A stretch of DNA of 58,437 bases, from NCBI GenBank assembly GCA_003339415.1, contig PDHQ01000221.1, forward strand, positions 1 through 58,437. Direction: 5' to 3'. Below are positions 25,734 through 37,929 of the stretch, piece after piece. Under the pieces are notes generated by a model that saw nothing but the letters and a program-made list of their open reading frames with translations, made no database searches and was not told where the DNA came from. Position numbers and translations under genes: made by a program. The DNA comes from Ophiocordyceps camponoti-saundersi (nom. inval.) (taxonomy: Eukaryota; Ascomycota; Sordariomycetes; Hypocreales; Ophiocordycipitaceae). Every line of letters begins with the position of its first letter. The first letter of the stretch is position 1.

Positions 25734-25746
25734 AAAAAGGGGAACG
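25734..25746 (+). other. Polypurine tract of the chromovirus
   Basis: AAAAAGGGGAACG abuts the 3' LTR. This is the expected plus-strand primer site in reverse transcription and confirms the element's orientation. Confidence 0.8.
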
Positions 25747-26710
25747 TGTAATAATCTAGGATATAAATACTAGTTAAAAGTACTATTCTTATTATATAAG
25801 TAGTATTTATTATATAAACAGCTTAATAATATAAATTATATAATAAAGTAAAAATACTAGTATCTAGTATTTAAATTACGGCTAAACCTCGGAAGGTTAA
25901 ATACCGGATAATAAAATAAGATAATAAAGATAAGAATAACGAATAAAATTCCTAGGATAAGAAGAACGGTTAGAGACGGTTAAAAACGGAAAGAAATATT
26001 AGCTATTATAAATAAAGAATTATCTATTATAATTCATTATTAGCCTAGAAGCTAATAGAACATAATAGAATAAGACAAAGCTATTCTATTCGCTAAGGAA
26101 TATAGTAGATTTAAAATTAAGGGTTGATTTTAAAGCAGGAATTTAATTTTAAAGTAAAAGAATATAATAGAAGCAAATAGAATAAGATAAAGCTATTCTA
26201 TTCGCTAAGGAATATAGTAGATTTAAAATTAAGGGTTAATTTTAAAGTAGGAATTTAATTTTAAAGTAAAAAGAATATAATAGAAGTAAATAAAATAAAA
26301 CAAAGCTATTCTATTCGCTAGGGTATTTATAATACAAAGCTTCTATAGTATTCTATAGCTTTCTAGCTAGCTTATATAATTAGATAGTTTCTTAGAGAAG
26401 GAAAACTATAAAAGGAAGGCTTCCTTCCCTCGAAAGGTCTTTCCTTTCCTTCTTCTTTAAGCTTTTAATCTAAATAATTTGCACCTTAAAAGCCTACTCT
26501 CTATAACCTTCCCCTACCTTATAAGATATTCCTATTTAGGAAGTTCTTACTTATTTATGCTTTGTGAATTTCCTATTCCGGCTACCTACTACCCGGTTAA
26601 AGTAAGTAAAGCCCCTTACCTTCTTATTACCCCTTTTCTCTCTTTATCTTTAGAAGCTTAGATTAAGGGCTATAGGTAAGATTAGGTAATTACGGGTACG
26701 ATCCGTAATA
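25747..26710 (+). repeat. Chromovirus 3' LTR
   Basis: This is 964 bp, the same length as the 5' LTR. It begins TGTAATAATC with an intact TG and ends ATCCGTAATA, where the original terminal CA has become TA. Confidence 0.92.
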
Positions 26711-27189
26711 AAGTTTCTTTTCTTATTATAAAATCTTAGTAAAGCTTTATATAAAAAGTAATAATTTAAGTATCTTACTAATTAATAAGCTTCTAAATAA
26801 GAAAAAATAAGAAAAAAAAACTATATTATTTTTATATTATAAAAACCTTAAAATAATATTTTAATTATTTTTTATAGTATTTTTTTTATTTACTTAGAAA
26901 AGTATATTTTTATAAAAAAAATTTTAATTAACTATAATTATATAAATTTAAGAAGAATTTTAAGTTTTAAAAATACGTATAGCTTATTTTTATAATAATA
27001 TTATTTTTTTTTTAACTTTTTAATATTTTTTTTTAAAATTATTAAAAATACTATATTTTAAATATTATAAATATTAACTTAGGAAAATAAGCCTTTTTTA
27101 TTATTTTAAATATTTTAAAATAAGTTTCCTATTTCTCTTATATAAAGATTTTAATATTTAGTAAAAATAAACTTTCTAACGCTATAAAA

Positions 27190-28836
27190 ATATATATTAA
27201 TATTAGAGTAAATAGATCCTTTATTAAGAAGAACTTACTTAATAAGTTCGATAACGTTAATTATAATTTAATAATAATTTAAAGCTTAAATAATATTAGA
27301 TTAGCTTTAACTTATAGTTAAGCTACCTTTACTTTATATATTATTAGTAAAATTAATAGTAAGTTTTACCTTAATAAGTTTAAAGCTAGCGCTTAGGTTC
27401 TTAAGTATCTTCTTACTAGAGTTTTATTAAGATAAGGGTTCTCGATCTCTTATAAAATCGATATTCTTAACTCTCGATAAAAGCTTTAAATTTAACTTTA
27501 CGGAGGAATATATATCGAATACTATTTTACTTATAAAGGACTAGCTATTTATAAATATATAATAGTTATTTTAATAATAATAATCCCTCCTTTTTTAATA
27601 AGCACGATTTTAGCACTAATTAAAGATCCTTCTAAAAATCGCAATTTTATTTTCTTTCCTAATTCTTATTTTCTTTTTAGTTTAATTATTTATAATTATT
27701 TTTATTTAATTATTTTTAACTTAAGTAATAAGCTAATCTTTTTTAAATAGAAAGAAAAGGTTAGTATTATATTAAATCTTAACGATTAATTCTCTTTTAT
27801 AATCCCTTAATAAATTACTAAAAGGGACTCCTCGGATAACCTTAATAAACGTTTAATATTAAACTTTTTTTTAGATTAAATAATATTATCTAATAAAACT
27901 AATATTAACTTACCTCTTATTAATATCTTAAATTTAAGTTAACTATATTAATTAGGTATTTTTAAGATACCCGATATCTTAGAAATTAAAGGAGAGTATA
28001 GCGTTAAAATTTATACTTTTAATTTTTAATTATCTAGAAAAGTAAAATAGCTATATAATTCCCTTTTAAAATTATAGGAAGATACTAAACTAATTAATTT
28101 ACCCTTAGAATATTATCTAAAAATCCTCCTTATTAATAATTAATATAAGAAAAAACTTAGTTTATATCCTTATTTACTAAATAAACCTAATTAGGATTTC
28201 CTTAATAAAAAATATAATAATATATATTTATAAGGTAAAATAAAATAAGCGCTTAAAGCTTTACTTTTCGCTAGCTTATATTTTATTATTTAGAGAAAAA
28301 GTAAACTATATATTATTAATAACTTATAAGCTTTAAATAGCATAGCCGTTCCTAATATATATTTAATACCTCTCCCTTAAGATATAATTTATAAGTTAGT
28401 AAGTAAAAAAGTTATTTTTATTATTAATATTTAAAGCTTTTTTTATTAGTTTCTTATCTATCTAAATTACTAAGAGCGGTTAATAATTACTTTCTATTAT
28501 AAATTAGAGAGAGCTATAATTACTTTTATAAAATATAAAAATTCGCTTATTTATATATAAAGATTTATTAATTATATTCTTTAACTATATAAAATATACG
28601 CTACTAAATATATTAATAATATAGTAATCTTCTCTAATACCTTAGAGGATTATATTAAGTATCTAATTATAATATTTAATCTTTTTATTAATATAAATCT
28701 TTCCCTTTTTACTCCTAAATTATTCTTTTATTACTTATTTATAAAAATATTAAGATATTATATTAATAGATTTATATTAATAAATATTTTATCTTAAGTA
28801 AAAGCTTTATAAGATATTAAGTTCCTTAATACCTTA
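27190..28836 (+). pseudogene. Gypsy element D: protease and RT remnant, piece 1
   Basis: A long plus-strand frame broken by TAA/TAG holds a protease-like start (NRSFIKKNLLNKFDN at about 27,210, where an active-site Asp-Ser-Gly motif would precede it). It then runs into reverse transcriptase, with IPLPQDIIYKLVSKKVI-like sequence at about 28,370 and YINNIVIFSNTLEDYIKYL at about 28,605-28,660. The expected YIDD is YINN, because two Asp codons became Asn through G-to-A. The piece is cut at 28,836 by the copia insertion. It differs in sequence from the chromovirus at 18-27 kb, so it is another Ty3/gypsy family. Its gag and 5' LTR are missing. Confidence 0.75.
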
Positions 28837-29137
28837 TATTAAGTAGTCTTTACACGTACGTGTAAGTAAGAGAAAGTAAAGGTAACTTATATTAAGTATA
28901 ATTAGAGATAGATGCCCTTCCTTTATCGTACGAGGAAAAGCGGCTATATAGCTAGATAGCACTTTACTTTTATACCCTCCTTTTTCTTATCTAAGCTACC
29001 TCCTACCTCCTAAGTCGTACGAGGTATAACTTAGGTAGTAATATATATTTCGTTAAAGGCTTCCTTATATCTATACTATCCTCTATATATATATCGTATA
29101 TTAGATATAAAGGGGTATAGAGAGATAATATCTAATA
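28837..29137 (-). repeat. Copia LTR (left; 3' LTR of the element)
   Basis: This 301-bp direct repeat of 35,808-36,108 has termini TATTAAG...CTAATA, from an original TGTTA...TAACA inverted pair altered by TG-to-TA and CA-to-TA. Confidence 0.9.
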
Positions 29138-30620
29138 CTTAACTTTTTCTTTTTATAAAGAGATATACTAAATAAAAGGGTATTATACGAAGAAAAAACT
29201 TTATTTTTCTAAAAGGTAGATATTTCTAAAGAAAAATAGTTATACGATATTAAATAAGTATATAATCGAAAAATTTTATAAAGGTAAATAACGCTTATAA
29301 TACTATAGTAAAAAGAGATAAAGAAAATAAGCTACTAGCTAAAAAATAAAAGTTAAGTTATTATATAATCCGATCCGTAGTGCGTTTTTATAGAGTTTTA
29401 TTATAAAAGTCTCTTATAGTTATAATATTAAGAAAAATAGGTAGAAAACTAACTTTCTATAACCTTATACTAAAAATACTAAAAAATATTACGAAAAATA
29501 GGAATTAAAAATTAGATTTTACCGCCTCTTACCGCTTTTAAAAGGGTATAAAAACCCCTCCTCGCTCCCTCTCTCTCCTTTTCTCTTTCTCTTCCTTTTT
29601 TCTTCTTTCTTTTTTAAGCTAATTAACGAAGATAACGACGATAATTAGAAAAATCTTTAATAAAAATTAATAAGTTATACGATATACTTAAGTTATTTTT
29701 ATTAATAGTTATTAATTATATAATATACCTCCTTATCCTAATAGCGTTATAGCTTATTAACTTAAGTTTTACTAAGTTTATATACCTTATAATAAGGAGG
29801 ATAACTAGCGCTTTATATAGTAAATATCCTTAAATATAAAAAAGAAAGGTTTAGCTATTATATAATAATAATACTAATAAGAGAGTAGTAAGCGGAGATC
29901 CGATTAGTAGCTATATTATTATCTAATATCTTTATCCGCCTTAATAATATTTAAGATTCTAAGCGTATTAAAGCTATTATTATCTAACGCTTAAGTTATT
30001 TTTTAGCGGTTTTTCTTATAAATCGTAGCGGGGTAATAGTAAAATTATATTATATTTACGCTAAAAATCCTTACCTTTTCGATATATATTAGATAAATAG
30101 TAACGGGGCTTATATTACTTATATATAGTAGTCTTATATAATAAGATACTTTTTTATATAATAAGGTTAAGCGTTATAAACTCCTAAGCCGGTACCTTAT
30201 ATTTTAGTAACTACTCCTATTAAGTTACCCGATAGCTAGCGGCGGGGATAAGTAATAATAATACTAAGCGGAGCGCCTCCTAACGCGGAGGAGTATATTA
30301 CTATCTCGGATAACGAGTAGTAGGGGGCGGTAGTAGAAAAGAAGTAATAGTAAGGTTAGACGATAAGGAAAAAGGAAAAGAAAAAAAATCAGGCGTTTAG
30401 GACTTATAGCTTTACTTTAAAATTAAGCGTAGGGGTTAAACGATACCCGGAAAAAATTAATAGTAATTTTCGTATAAAAATAATAAAAAAAAAACGTAAA
30501 AATATAAAAAAAATAGTAAGGATAGAGGGTTAGATAAGGTAAAGATATAAGAAAGAAAAGAGTATAAGTTTTATATAACTTAGGTAAGTTATTAAATAGT
30601 AGCTTTAATTCGTAACTTAT
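29138..30620 (-). other. Copia 3' non-pol region
   Basis: This stretch lies between the polypurine tract at 29,138-29,154 and the end of the RNase H frame. It contains pyrimidine-rich DNA (29,540-29,620) on the plus strand and no recognised domain. It is longer than the usual spacer, so it could hold an extra degraded frame. Confidence 0.4.
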
Positions 30621-33600
30621 AAGAATTTATAAAAATAAAAGTTAATAAGGCTAAGTTAGGGCTATCTTTAGTATAAGCGTCGGCTAAGTTATTCTTACTA
30701 TTAATCTATTATATTTCTAAAATTTCCTTATACTTATATAACTTATAAATAGCTATAATATCGATTATTAACCGTTTTTCTATTATTAAGCTAAGCTATA
30801 CTAAGTAGTTATATAATAAACGTAAGTTTATATAAAGAATAAGGAGGATTAAAAGTATACTTAGGGATCGTACGATAGCTTAAGTAATTAAGTAAAGGGC
30901 TAGGCTAATATTAACGCTATTTACTATATTATAAAGTTCGCTTACTAAGATACTTTAAGTAACCTTTTTATATTTCGTAAAAGTTTAGTAAAGGATATTA
31001 CTTTATACGACGAATAAGTTAGAGGACTAGTCTTTTTTATTAAGGATAATTAAGGTGCTAAGTTATAAGGTAAGGTTCTTATTATTCGCGAATAACCTAT
31101 CTATAAAAATAAATAGTTTTATATAAGATAAGTTAAGCGGAATAAACTATAGATTATAGGTAGTATTATTAATCTACTACTAGATATATTTATTAAGGGC
31201 TAAAATATCCTATAAGGAAAGATTAGTTACTTAAGCAGCTACCGCAAAGTTATACGACGCCTCCGGTTAATAAGTAGAAGTAATATATACTCCTCGGGCT
31301 TATTAGCTAATAAAGTCCTACGGGGTAATATCGGCGGTTAGGTTAATAACGTAGAGGCCTTTTACTTATCTTTTTTATATAAGAACGATATTATACGATT
31401 TACGCGTAATATAACTACTATTAAAGTTAATAGATAAGCTATTAGTAAGGAATATTTTAGGCTTCGTATAAAGCTCTGCTTATTTTAACTTATTTTCCTT
31501 AAGTTTAGAGAATATATCGGACGTAAAAAAGAATATATTATCTATCTATAAGCTTATTATTCTAAATAAGTCGGGGCTAGCTATTATAAATAAAAAATAT
31601 AGATTATACGATAAGAGCGTTATATAAAAGTTTATACGATAATAATTATAATATATTTTAAACTAATATAATCTTAATTTTACTAGCTTATATAGCGGCT
31701 TTTTAATATATAAAAGAGTATAGGGTAAATATTAATCTTATAGTTTTTTAGGAAAGTATACGTATATTATATAACTTAAAAGATTAGTAGATTATATATA
31801 TACTTATATAATATCTTATAGTTCGCCTTAGTAGTTATATAACTTTATAAGGGTAGGTCTAAAAGTAAGAAAAAGGCGCTATAATATATATAGAATTATA
31901 AGTAATTATATAAGAATTTCTTCTTTACTATTATTACCGTAGCTTTAAACGACTAGCTAGGATTTTTCGTAAGGGCTATTATTTAGATTTTTTACCTCTC
32001 GTATAAGACGTATTTTAAAAATATATTTAGTAAGGTCTAAAAAAAAATTATATTAGATAAAGGTAAAAACTTCTTATATAAAAAGGGTATTAATTTCCTT
32101 ATAGTTAGAGGCCTCGAATAGTTATCTTAAGGTAGTAATAATACCCTATTACTATAATTATATAGTAAATATATAGTTATCTTTTTCCTTTATAATAACG
32201 AATATAGAGGGAAAAGCTTCGTATAAGTTTTTATTATATAGGGGTATAATTAGGATTTTAAACTATACTTTTTTCTTTATAAGTATAGTAAGGAGGGAGC
32301 GGAGATAAGGTTTAACTTATATTATATAAAATCTAGTTAGTTTTATAGGGAGTTTAAGGATAATATTCTAGCTATTAAAACTAAAAATATAGAAAAAACC
32401 TTACTATTTATCCTTTTTACGCTAAATAAGAACTTCGCTTTAAAAAGAAAGTAATAAAACGTTATATAAGTTAGGTCTATTTTAGGTATAGAGAGCGCGT
32501 AAAACGTCCGCTTAAGCTTTAATTTATTATACTTATATTATAGCGCGCTTAATCGCTTAGGCTCTCGTAATAATATTAGAGGCTAGGGGCGAGTTATACG
32601 AAATATAGGGGTAAGCGCTAAAAATAAGAAATATTAGGATAAAGCTATTTAGTCTAGCTATATTATTAATAGCTTTAATAGCTATTTAAAAGATAGTTAT
32701 ATTATCGGTTTTAGTGCTAATTTCCTATTATAGGATATTATACGCTTGCTTAAGAGGGGCGTATATATATTCGACCTTACTAATCGCCTAATACGCTTCG
32801 ACGGGCATTTCCTTATATATAGTGCTAAGTAGTTTCGCGTTCGTACGAAACTTTAGAGAGGAAAAATTAGTCCTAGCGTTATAGGAGATAATATCTAATA
32901 GGCCTTAGTATATATAAATCTAATACTTATATAAAGCGTTCTAAGCGTTTACTACTAATATACTTCGTATAAAGGCGGCTATTTAGAAAGATATAGCTTC
33001 GTTAATAGCGTATAGGACTAGCTTACCGTAAAAGTAAAAAACGTTAATAACTAGCAAGTAATTAAAATTATAATTATCTTTAAGGGAGAATTTAAATTAC
33101 CGAGGTTTTAAGTTATATAACTAATATTAGTAATATAAACGTTAGATCGACTTAAGGGCTACGGGGGTTATATTTAAAAAGCTAGCCTTTTTTAGTAAGT
33201 TATAAAGCTATTATATATAAGGGTAGCTAAAATATCGGTAAAGCTATCGTAACTCTTATTTTATATAATATAACGTAAATTCTTATTTAGAGATATTAAA
33301 GAATAGGTATCCCTATTTCCTAATAATAGGGATTATTATATCGTTATATTATACGATAATATCTTTTATATTATCGTAGAAGGCGCGAAGGCGGTCGGTA
33401 TCTTTAAGGTAAAAGAGGAAAGGAGTAAAAATATCGAGGATATAGTAAAGGACTTTACTAAGTAAGTTTTATATAATAATAGTTTTAATTAGCTAAGTAA
33501 GTTCTAAGGAGCTAAAACGGATTATATTCTTAATTAGGGTTTAGTTAATAGTTATATAAAGGTATTCCTAGATATAAGCTTCTACTTATAGTTTACTTAT

Positions 33601-35780
33601 AGTTAAGATTTACGTAGCTTCTATATCTTAAAGCTTACCTTAATATATTATACGATATATATTAGAAAGGAGGAATTATTCCGCGGGAACCGATAGGGCC
33701 TTTAGTTAGTAGATATTATCGCTTATAAAGCGGTATATATAGGCCGCTATAGTAAAAAACGAAACCGCGTTTTCGCCGCTAATAATTTCTTTTTTAATAT
33801 CGGAGTTTTCGTTATACGATTATAAAAACTAGGAATCTTATTTATTAAAACCTTTATATAATAAGAGGAATACGCTAAATTCTTCCTCTATAAGGGGGTC
33901 TTAGCTAGTTTCTTTATAATTAGTAAGGTACTATTTATATACGCGTTAGATATCGTCTAACTTATAGTTTATAAACTAATATCTTTTCTTTTTATAAATA
34001 AAGTACCTTTATATCGTATAAAGTTAGAACTAACGTTACTATAAGGAAAAACGTTATATAGAGGGCGATTATTATTAGCGGGGGGCAAAAGAAAATTATC
34101 CGGGGTTTATATAATATTTATTATAATTAAGGTAATATTATTTAATAAAGAACTAATTAGTAGTTTTATCTATAGTAATAGTAAGGGAGGAACGAAGGCG
34201 ATTAATAAATATTTCGTACGATATATCTTAGAATATTATAGCTAATTTAAGTTCTAGAATGCCGCGATAGGCTCGTATAATAATAGTAAGAAGTTACTTT
34301 TCTCCTTAATAGTCGGATCTAAAAGCTTATTAAATAAGTCGGAGTTTATTAAGGAGGGTATCGAGTAAATCTATTATAGTTTTATTAGGGTTTTCTTATT
34401 ATATAATATTAAAAAAAAGAGTAGTTTAATTTATTTAATATAACGAATAGTTCGTACGAGTATTAAAATATATATCTAAAAAAGTATAAATTTTATCCTA
34501 TCTTTTATCCGATCCGATAAAGTATAAATAATAATCCTAAGCTTTATCTAAAAAGATATCTAGAAAAATAGCGTAAAATTAATCTTCCGTTATACTAATA
34601 TAGGAGTAATAGCTAATAAAAATCCTAGCCTTATCGATTAGTATATTATATAGCCGCCTTATATAGTTCTAATCTTTTCGCTAACTCTTAAAGAAGGCGG
34701 TAACCTTATCTAGGGAGATTAGTTTATTTGCTACTTTTCGTATTAGTAGTAATATATAAACTTATATAATACCTATTAAGGCTTAATTTATTAGCTTTAG
34801 GAGGGTCTAAGTTAGGGTTACCGAAAGTAGCTATATATTTAAGTTATATAAAGTAGTTAATTTCTATATAAGGGTTATACGAAGTAAGGGTTCGGCTAAG
34901 ATATTTCGTAATAGCTATATTAAGATATATCTTAACTCGGGGGGCTATACTAAGTATAAAGCTCGTATTATACGATCTAAAAGAGTTAGTTTAGAAAAGG
35001 GGGGGTAATCTAACCGTATAGAAGGGGCTCCTTATAAGTTAAGGCGTAAAATATCTTCCGGTTTAGTCTTAAGGAGTCGTATAAAGCGTTTAATTAATAT
35101 ACCGTTTCCGATAAGCGGGATATATCGTGCGACTATAATTTAAGTTAGTTTTTTTAAGAATATACGGTAAATATATTTTAGCTAGTAGTAGGTCTATCCC
35201 TAAAGTTCCGATTAGATCGTACGAAGAAGGTTTTCCTTATAGAGGTTAAAGTATATAATATCGTATATCTACTAAGTAATAAACGTTATTAATTTAATCT
35301 TATTAGGAGGTTATATAAGGTTAAGTTATATATCCTAATAAAGCGGGTTCGTGCTTTAAGTTTAGATACGAGGGTTAACTTTACTTCCTTCTATTATTTT
35401 ATTATACGAAGCTAAAGTCTTATTTATTACTATCGTTATAGTTAACGTATTTACTACTTCCTATTTAACTTCTAAGGTTATAGAAGCTATATTATCGTTA
35501 TTACGTTTTCGGAACGCTATTAAAGGTAATATTATATAACTAATAAAAAAAGTACTAGGCTAAATATAGCTTTTCGGTAAGGACTTTATTATTAGTAGGT
35601 ATTATACGTTACTTTAATCTTTTAGTCTTAATAGTAGTACCGGGTAAAAAATAGCTTTTTAGTAAGAACTAGTATCGAGAAGTAAGGTAAAAGCACAGGT
35701 ATTAGTCGATAGCGGGCATAGGGGCTCTTCGGTATCGTACGATACCCGTCTCGTTACTCTAGCTAATTTATAGTTAACTA
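30621..35780 (-). pseudogene. Copia gag-pol polyprotein, broken
   Basis: On the minus strand, about 32,100 down to 31,800 reads the fungal copia reverse-transcriptase entry, with YEKSRLVVQ-like and EILTQSLTIQ-like blocks interrupted by TAA/TAG. About 30,780 down to 30,650 reads the RNase H tail, with IIEKRLIIDI and a NSKNNLADAYTK block matching the family's NNPADAMTK end. The gag and integrase parts must lie at about 32,200-35,780, but I could not place their catalytic residues. Stops at former Gln/Trp codons occur throughout. A similarly open plus-strand frame over the same DNA is a shadow. Confidence 0.75.
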
Positions 35781-35807
35781 ATAATAACTAGTATAATTAC
35801 TAATTAA

Positions 35808-36108
35808 TATTAAGTAATCTTTACACGTACGTATAGGTAAGAGAAAGTAAAGGTAACTTATATTAAGTATAATTAGAGATAGATACCCTTCCTTTATCGT
35901 ACGAGGAAGAGCGGCTATATAGCTAGATAGCACTCTACTTCTATACCCTCCTTTTTCTTATCTAAGCTACCTCCTACCTCCTAAGTCGTATAAGGTATAA
36001 CTTAGGTAGTAATATATATTTTATTAGAGGCTTCCCTATGTCCGTGCTATCCTCTATATATATATCGTATATTAGATATAAAGGGGTATAGAGAGATAAT
36101 ATCTAACA
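35808..36108 (-). repeat. Copia LTR (right; 5' LTR of the element)
   Basis: This 301-bp LTR ends ATCTAACA with an intact CA on the plus strand, followed by CCTTA. Just inside it, the reverse complement reads TTAATTAGTAATTA, a plausible mutated tRNA primer-binding site (original TTGGTTAGT...). Confidence 0.88.
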
Positions 36109-37676
36109 CCTTATAATATTTTAAGTAATAAATTAAATTAGTTAGATAAATAAAATATCTTATTCTTTATTTTATATAATAAATTAACCTTTTTTAAAAA
36201 TATAAAATAGTAATATTTTAAAAAAGATAGGAAAACGAAATATTTATTATTAAACTAAAAAGAAATACCTTTACTTCTTAGTTTAAGATTATTCTAATAA
36301 AGAAAAAAACTAACTATTTTAATAATATTACTAACGCCTTTTATAATAATATTATTTTTAGTTAGTTTTTTCCTAATTATTAACTTTTTTTATAAATTAA
36401 TATCTCCTAGGAGAACGGTTTTATAGCTTATTTTTTCTATATTAATAATAAGGAATTTTAAAAATTATCTTTAGCTCCGCCTTAATAATTTATTAAACCT
36501 ATTTACTATTTTAATTATATACTTAAATTAGCTAAAATTAAATATTAGCTAACTAAACTTAAGATTTTTTACTTAATTTAAGCTTATTATAAATTTTAAA
36601 CTTATCTAATTAAAACTTAAAAACTAAAAATTATAATTTTTATAAATTATATTCTAATTTTAATAATTATAAAATAAACCTCTTTTTTTACTATTAATAT
36701 AAAAAGTAATAATTACTTTATTTTTATTTTTTAATTTTTAAGTTAATATTTTTTTAAAGTTTAATATATCCTTAATATTTTTAATATTCTTATAAACTCT
36801 TTTTTACGCCTTTTTTTAAAAACAGCTTTAGAAAAGGAATAAGGAAAACTTAAAAATATCTAGGAAGATTATATTAATTAAGAATACGCGCTTATTTCCT
36901 TAAAAGCTATCTTTAATAACGCTTTCTAATATAAGATTTCTAAAAAATATCTTTTTAATATATAATAATCTAAAATCTTAGAATAACTCGGAGATAAAAA
37001 CTTTTAGAAAAAACTTACTTTTATCTAAGTAAATAGCTTATTATATCTTAAAAATATTAATAATTAATAATAATTTTATATTCTTAAAAACTATATTTAA
37101 GAAATTATTTTTAAGTATTATTTTTATTAATTTTATATTAGTTAGAGATATATATAAGCTAAACTCTCCTTTAATTTTATTATTTTTTAACTAAAGAAAA
37201 AGATTAATAATTTTATAAATAAATATAATATTTATAAATAAAATTAAACTAATAAATAAGCTCTTTTTAGGGAAATAATTCCTATTTATTCCTTAGTAAT
37301 TTCTTTTTATATAATTATAATAAATTTTATTATTAGATTTTTTCTAATCTTTTCGGAAAATTTACCTTAATTTAAACTTAAAAAAAAGTTTTATAATACT
37401 CTTTTTATTATTATTAATAAGTTCTTAAAAATATATATTTTAATCTTTAAATATAATTATTTTATTATTAAAAAATAAGCTTAGCAGCTATATAATAAGC
37501 TTACTAATTATAATTATAAACTCTTAAAATAAATTATCTCTAATTAAGATTTAAAGTTTATATTTAAGTTTTAGAAAACTTTATAATTTACTTTTAATAT
37601 TAAACTTTTAATATTAATTATATATTACTTATAAATTAATAGTTTATTTAAAAGATAAAATTAAACTATTAAAATC
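36109..37676 (+). pseudogene. Gypsy element D: RT end, RNase H and integrase, piece 2
   Basis: This resumes the frame cut at 28,836, immediately after the duplicated CCTTA. Reading on, a linker and a strongly degraded RNase H region give way to an integrase-like stretch (LLLDFF at about 37,335, where the family has MDFITGLP). Many residues are changed and stops are frequent, so domain limits are uncertain. It is cut at 37,676 by element C. Confidence 0.6.
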
Positions 37677-37886
37677 TATAAGGGATTAGTTTATAACTAA
37701 TTATAGCTAGATAAGGGGGATTATAGCGGATATATTTAGGTCTTCCCGATAGCGCTTAGTTATCGCACGGGGTATATAGCTAGCTTAGGAGGGGGGCTTC
37801 TCTCCCCTCTCCTTCCTTTCTTCGATAGCTTTAATTATAACTCTACTTTAGCTTACTTTTATAGTCGCCTTAATAAGACCTTTATA
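37677..37886 (+). repeat. Element C 5' LTR
   Basis: This 210-bp direct repeat contains a GC-rich core (TAGGTCTTCCCGATAGCGCT and CTTAGGAGGGGGGCTTCTCT) that has resisted mutation better than the flanks. Confidence 0.88.
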
Positions 37887-37929
37887 TTAATTAAAGCTCC
37901 TCTTACCGCTAACTAAACGTAAAAGTAAG

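Larger units (their letters stand above)
18339..26710 (+). mobile_element. Full-length Ty3/gypsy chromovirus (RIP-inactivated)
   Basis: This is an 8,372-bp element with two 964-bp LTRs and the target-site duplication AAGTT (18,334-18,338 and 26,711-26,715). The order gag, protease, reverse transcriptase, RNase H, integrase, chromodomain is that of fungal chromoviruses. The first LTR begins TATAATAATC where the second has TGTAATAATC, and the second ends AATA where the first ends AACA, so RIP-type changes hit the terminal TG/CA. The polypurine tract AAAAAGGGGAACG lies at 25,734-25,746. It is inserted in repeat A copy 3. Confidence 0.93.
15828..27150 (+). mobile_element. Repeat family A, copy 3, split by two insertions
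   Basis: It begins GTTAGAAAAAAATTACTT with the same palindromic array as copies 1 and 2, but nearly every GTGATTT is GTAATTT and every AAATCAC is AAATTAC. The body is interrupted by element F (16,093-17,787) and by the chromovirus (18,339-26,710), and resumes at 26,711 with TTCTTTTCTTATTATAAAAT, matching copy 2 at 8,107. The right end lies somewhere in about 26,990-27,150, before the gypsy D protease remnant. No transposase frame is visible. Confidence 0.6.
28837..36108 (-). mobile_element. Full-length Ty1/copia element, minus strand
   Basis: This is a 7,272-bp element with two 301-bp LTRs and the target-site duplication CCTTA (28,832-28,836 and 36,109-36,113). Minus-strand orientation follows from a purine run (AAAAAGAAAAAGTTAAG, complement of 29,138-29,154) next to the left LTR and from copia reverse transcriptase and RNase H motifs on the minus strand. 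It is inserted into the reverse transcriptase region of gypsy D. It retains more CpG and GC than its surroundings, including repeated TCGTACGA motifs, which suggests a later insertion. Confidence 0.9.

Noticed and set aside
31800..35790. A very long plus-strand frame through the copia element that looked like an unknown protein of over 1,000 residues
   Set aside because: The polypurine tract, the LTR layout and clear copia RT and RNase H motifs all lie on the minus strand. The plus frame is an antisense shadow kept open because RIP creates few stops there.
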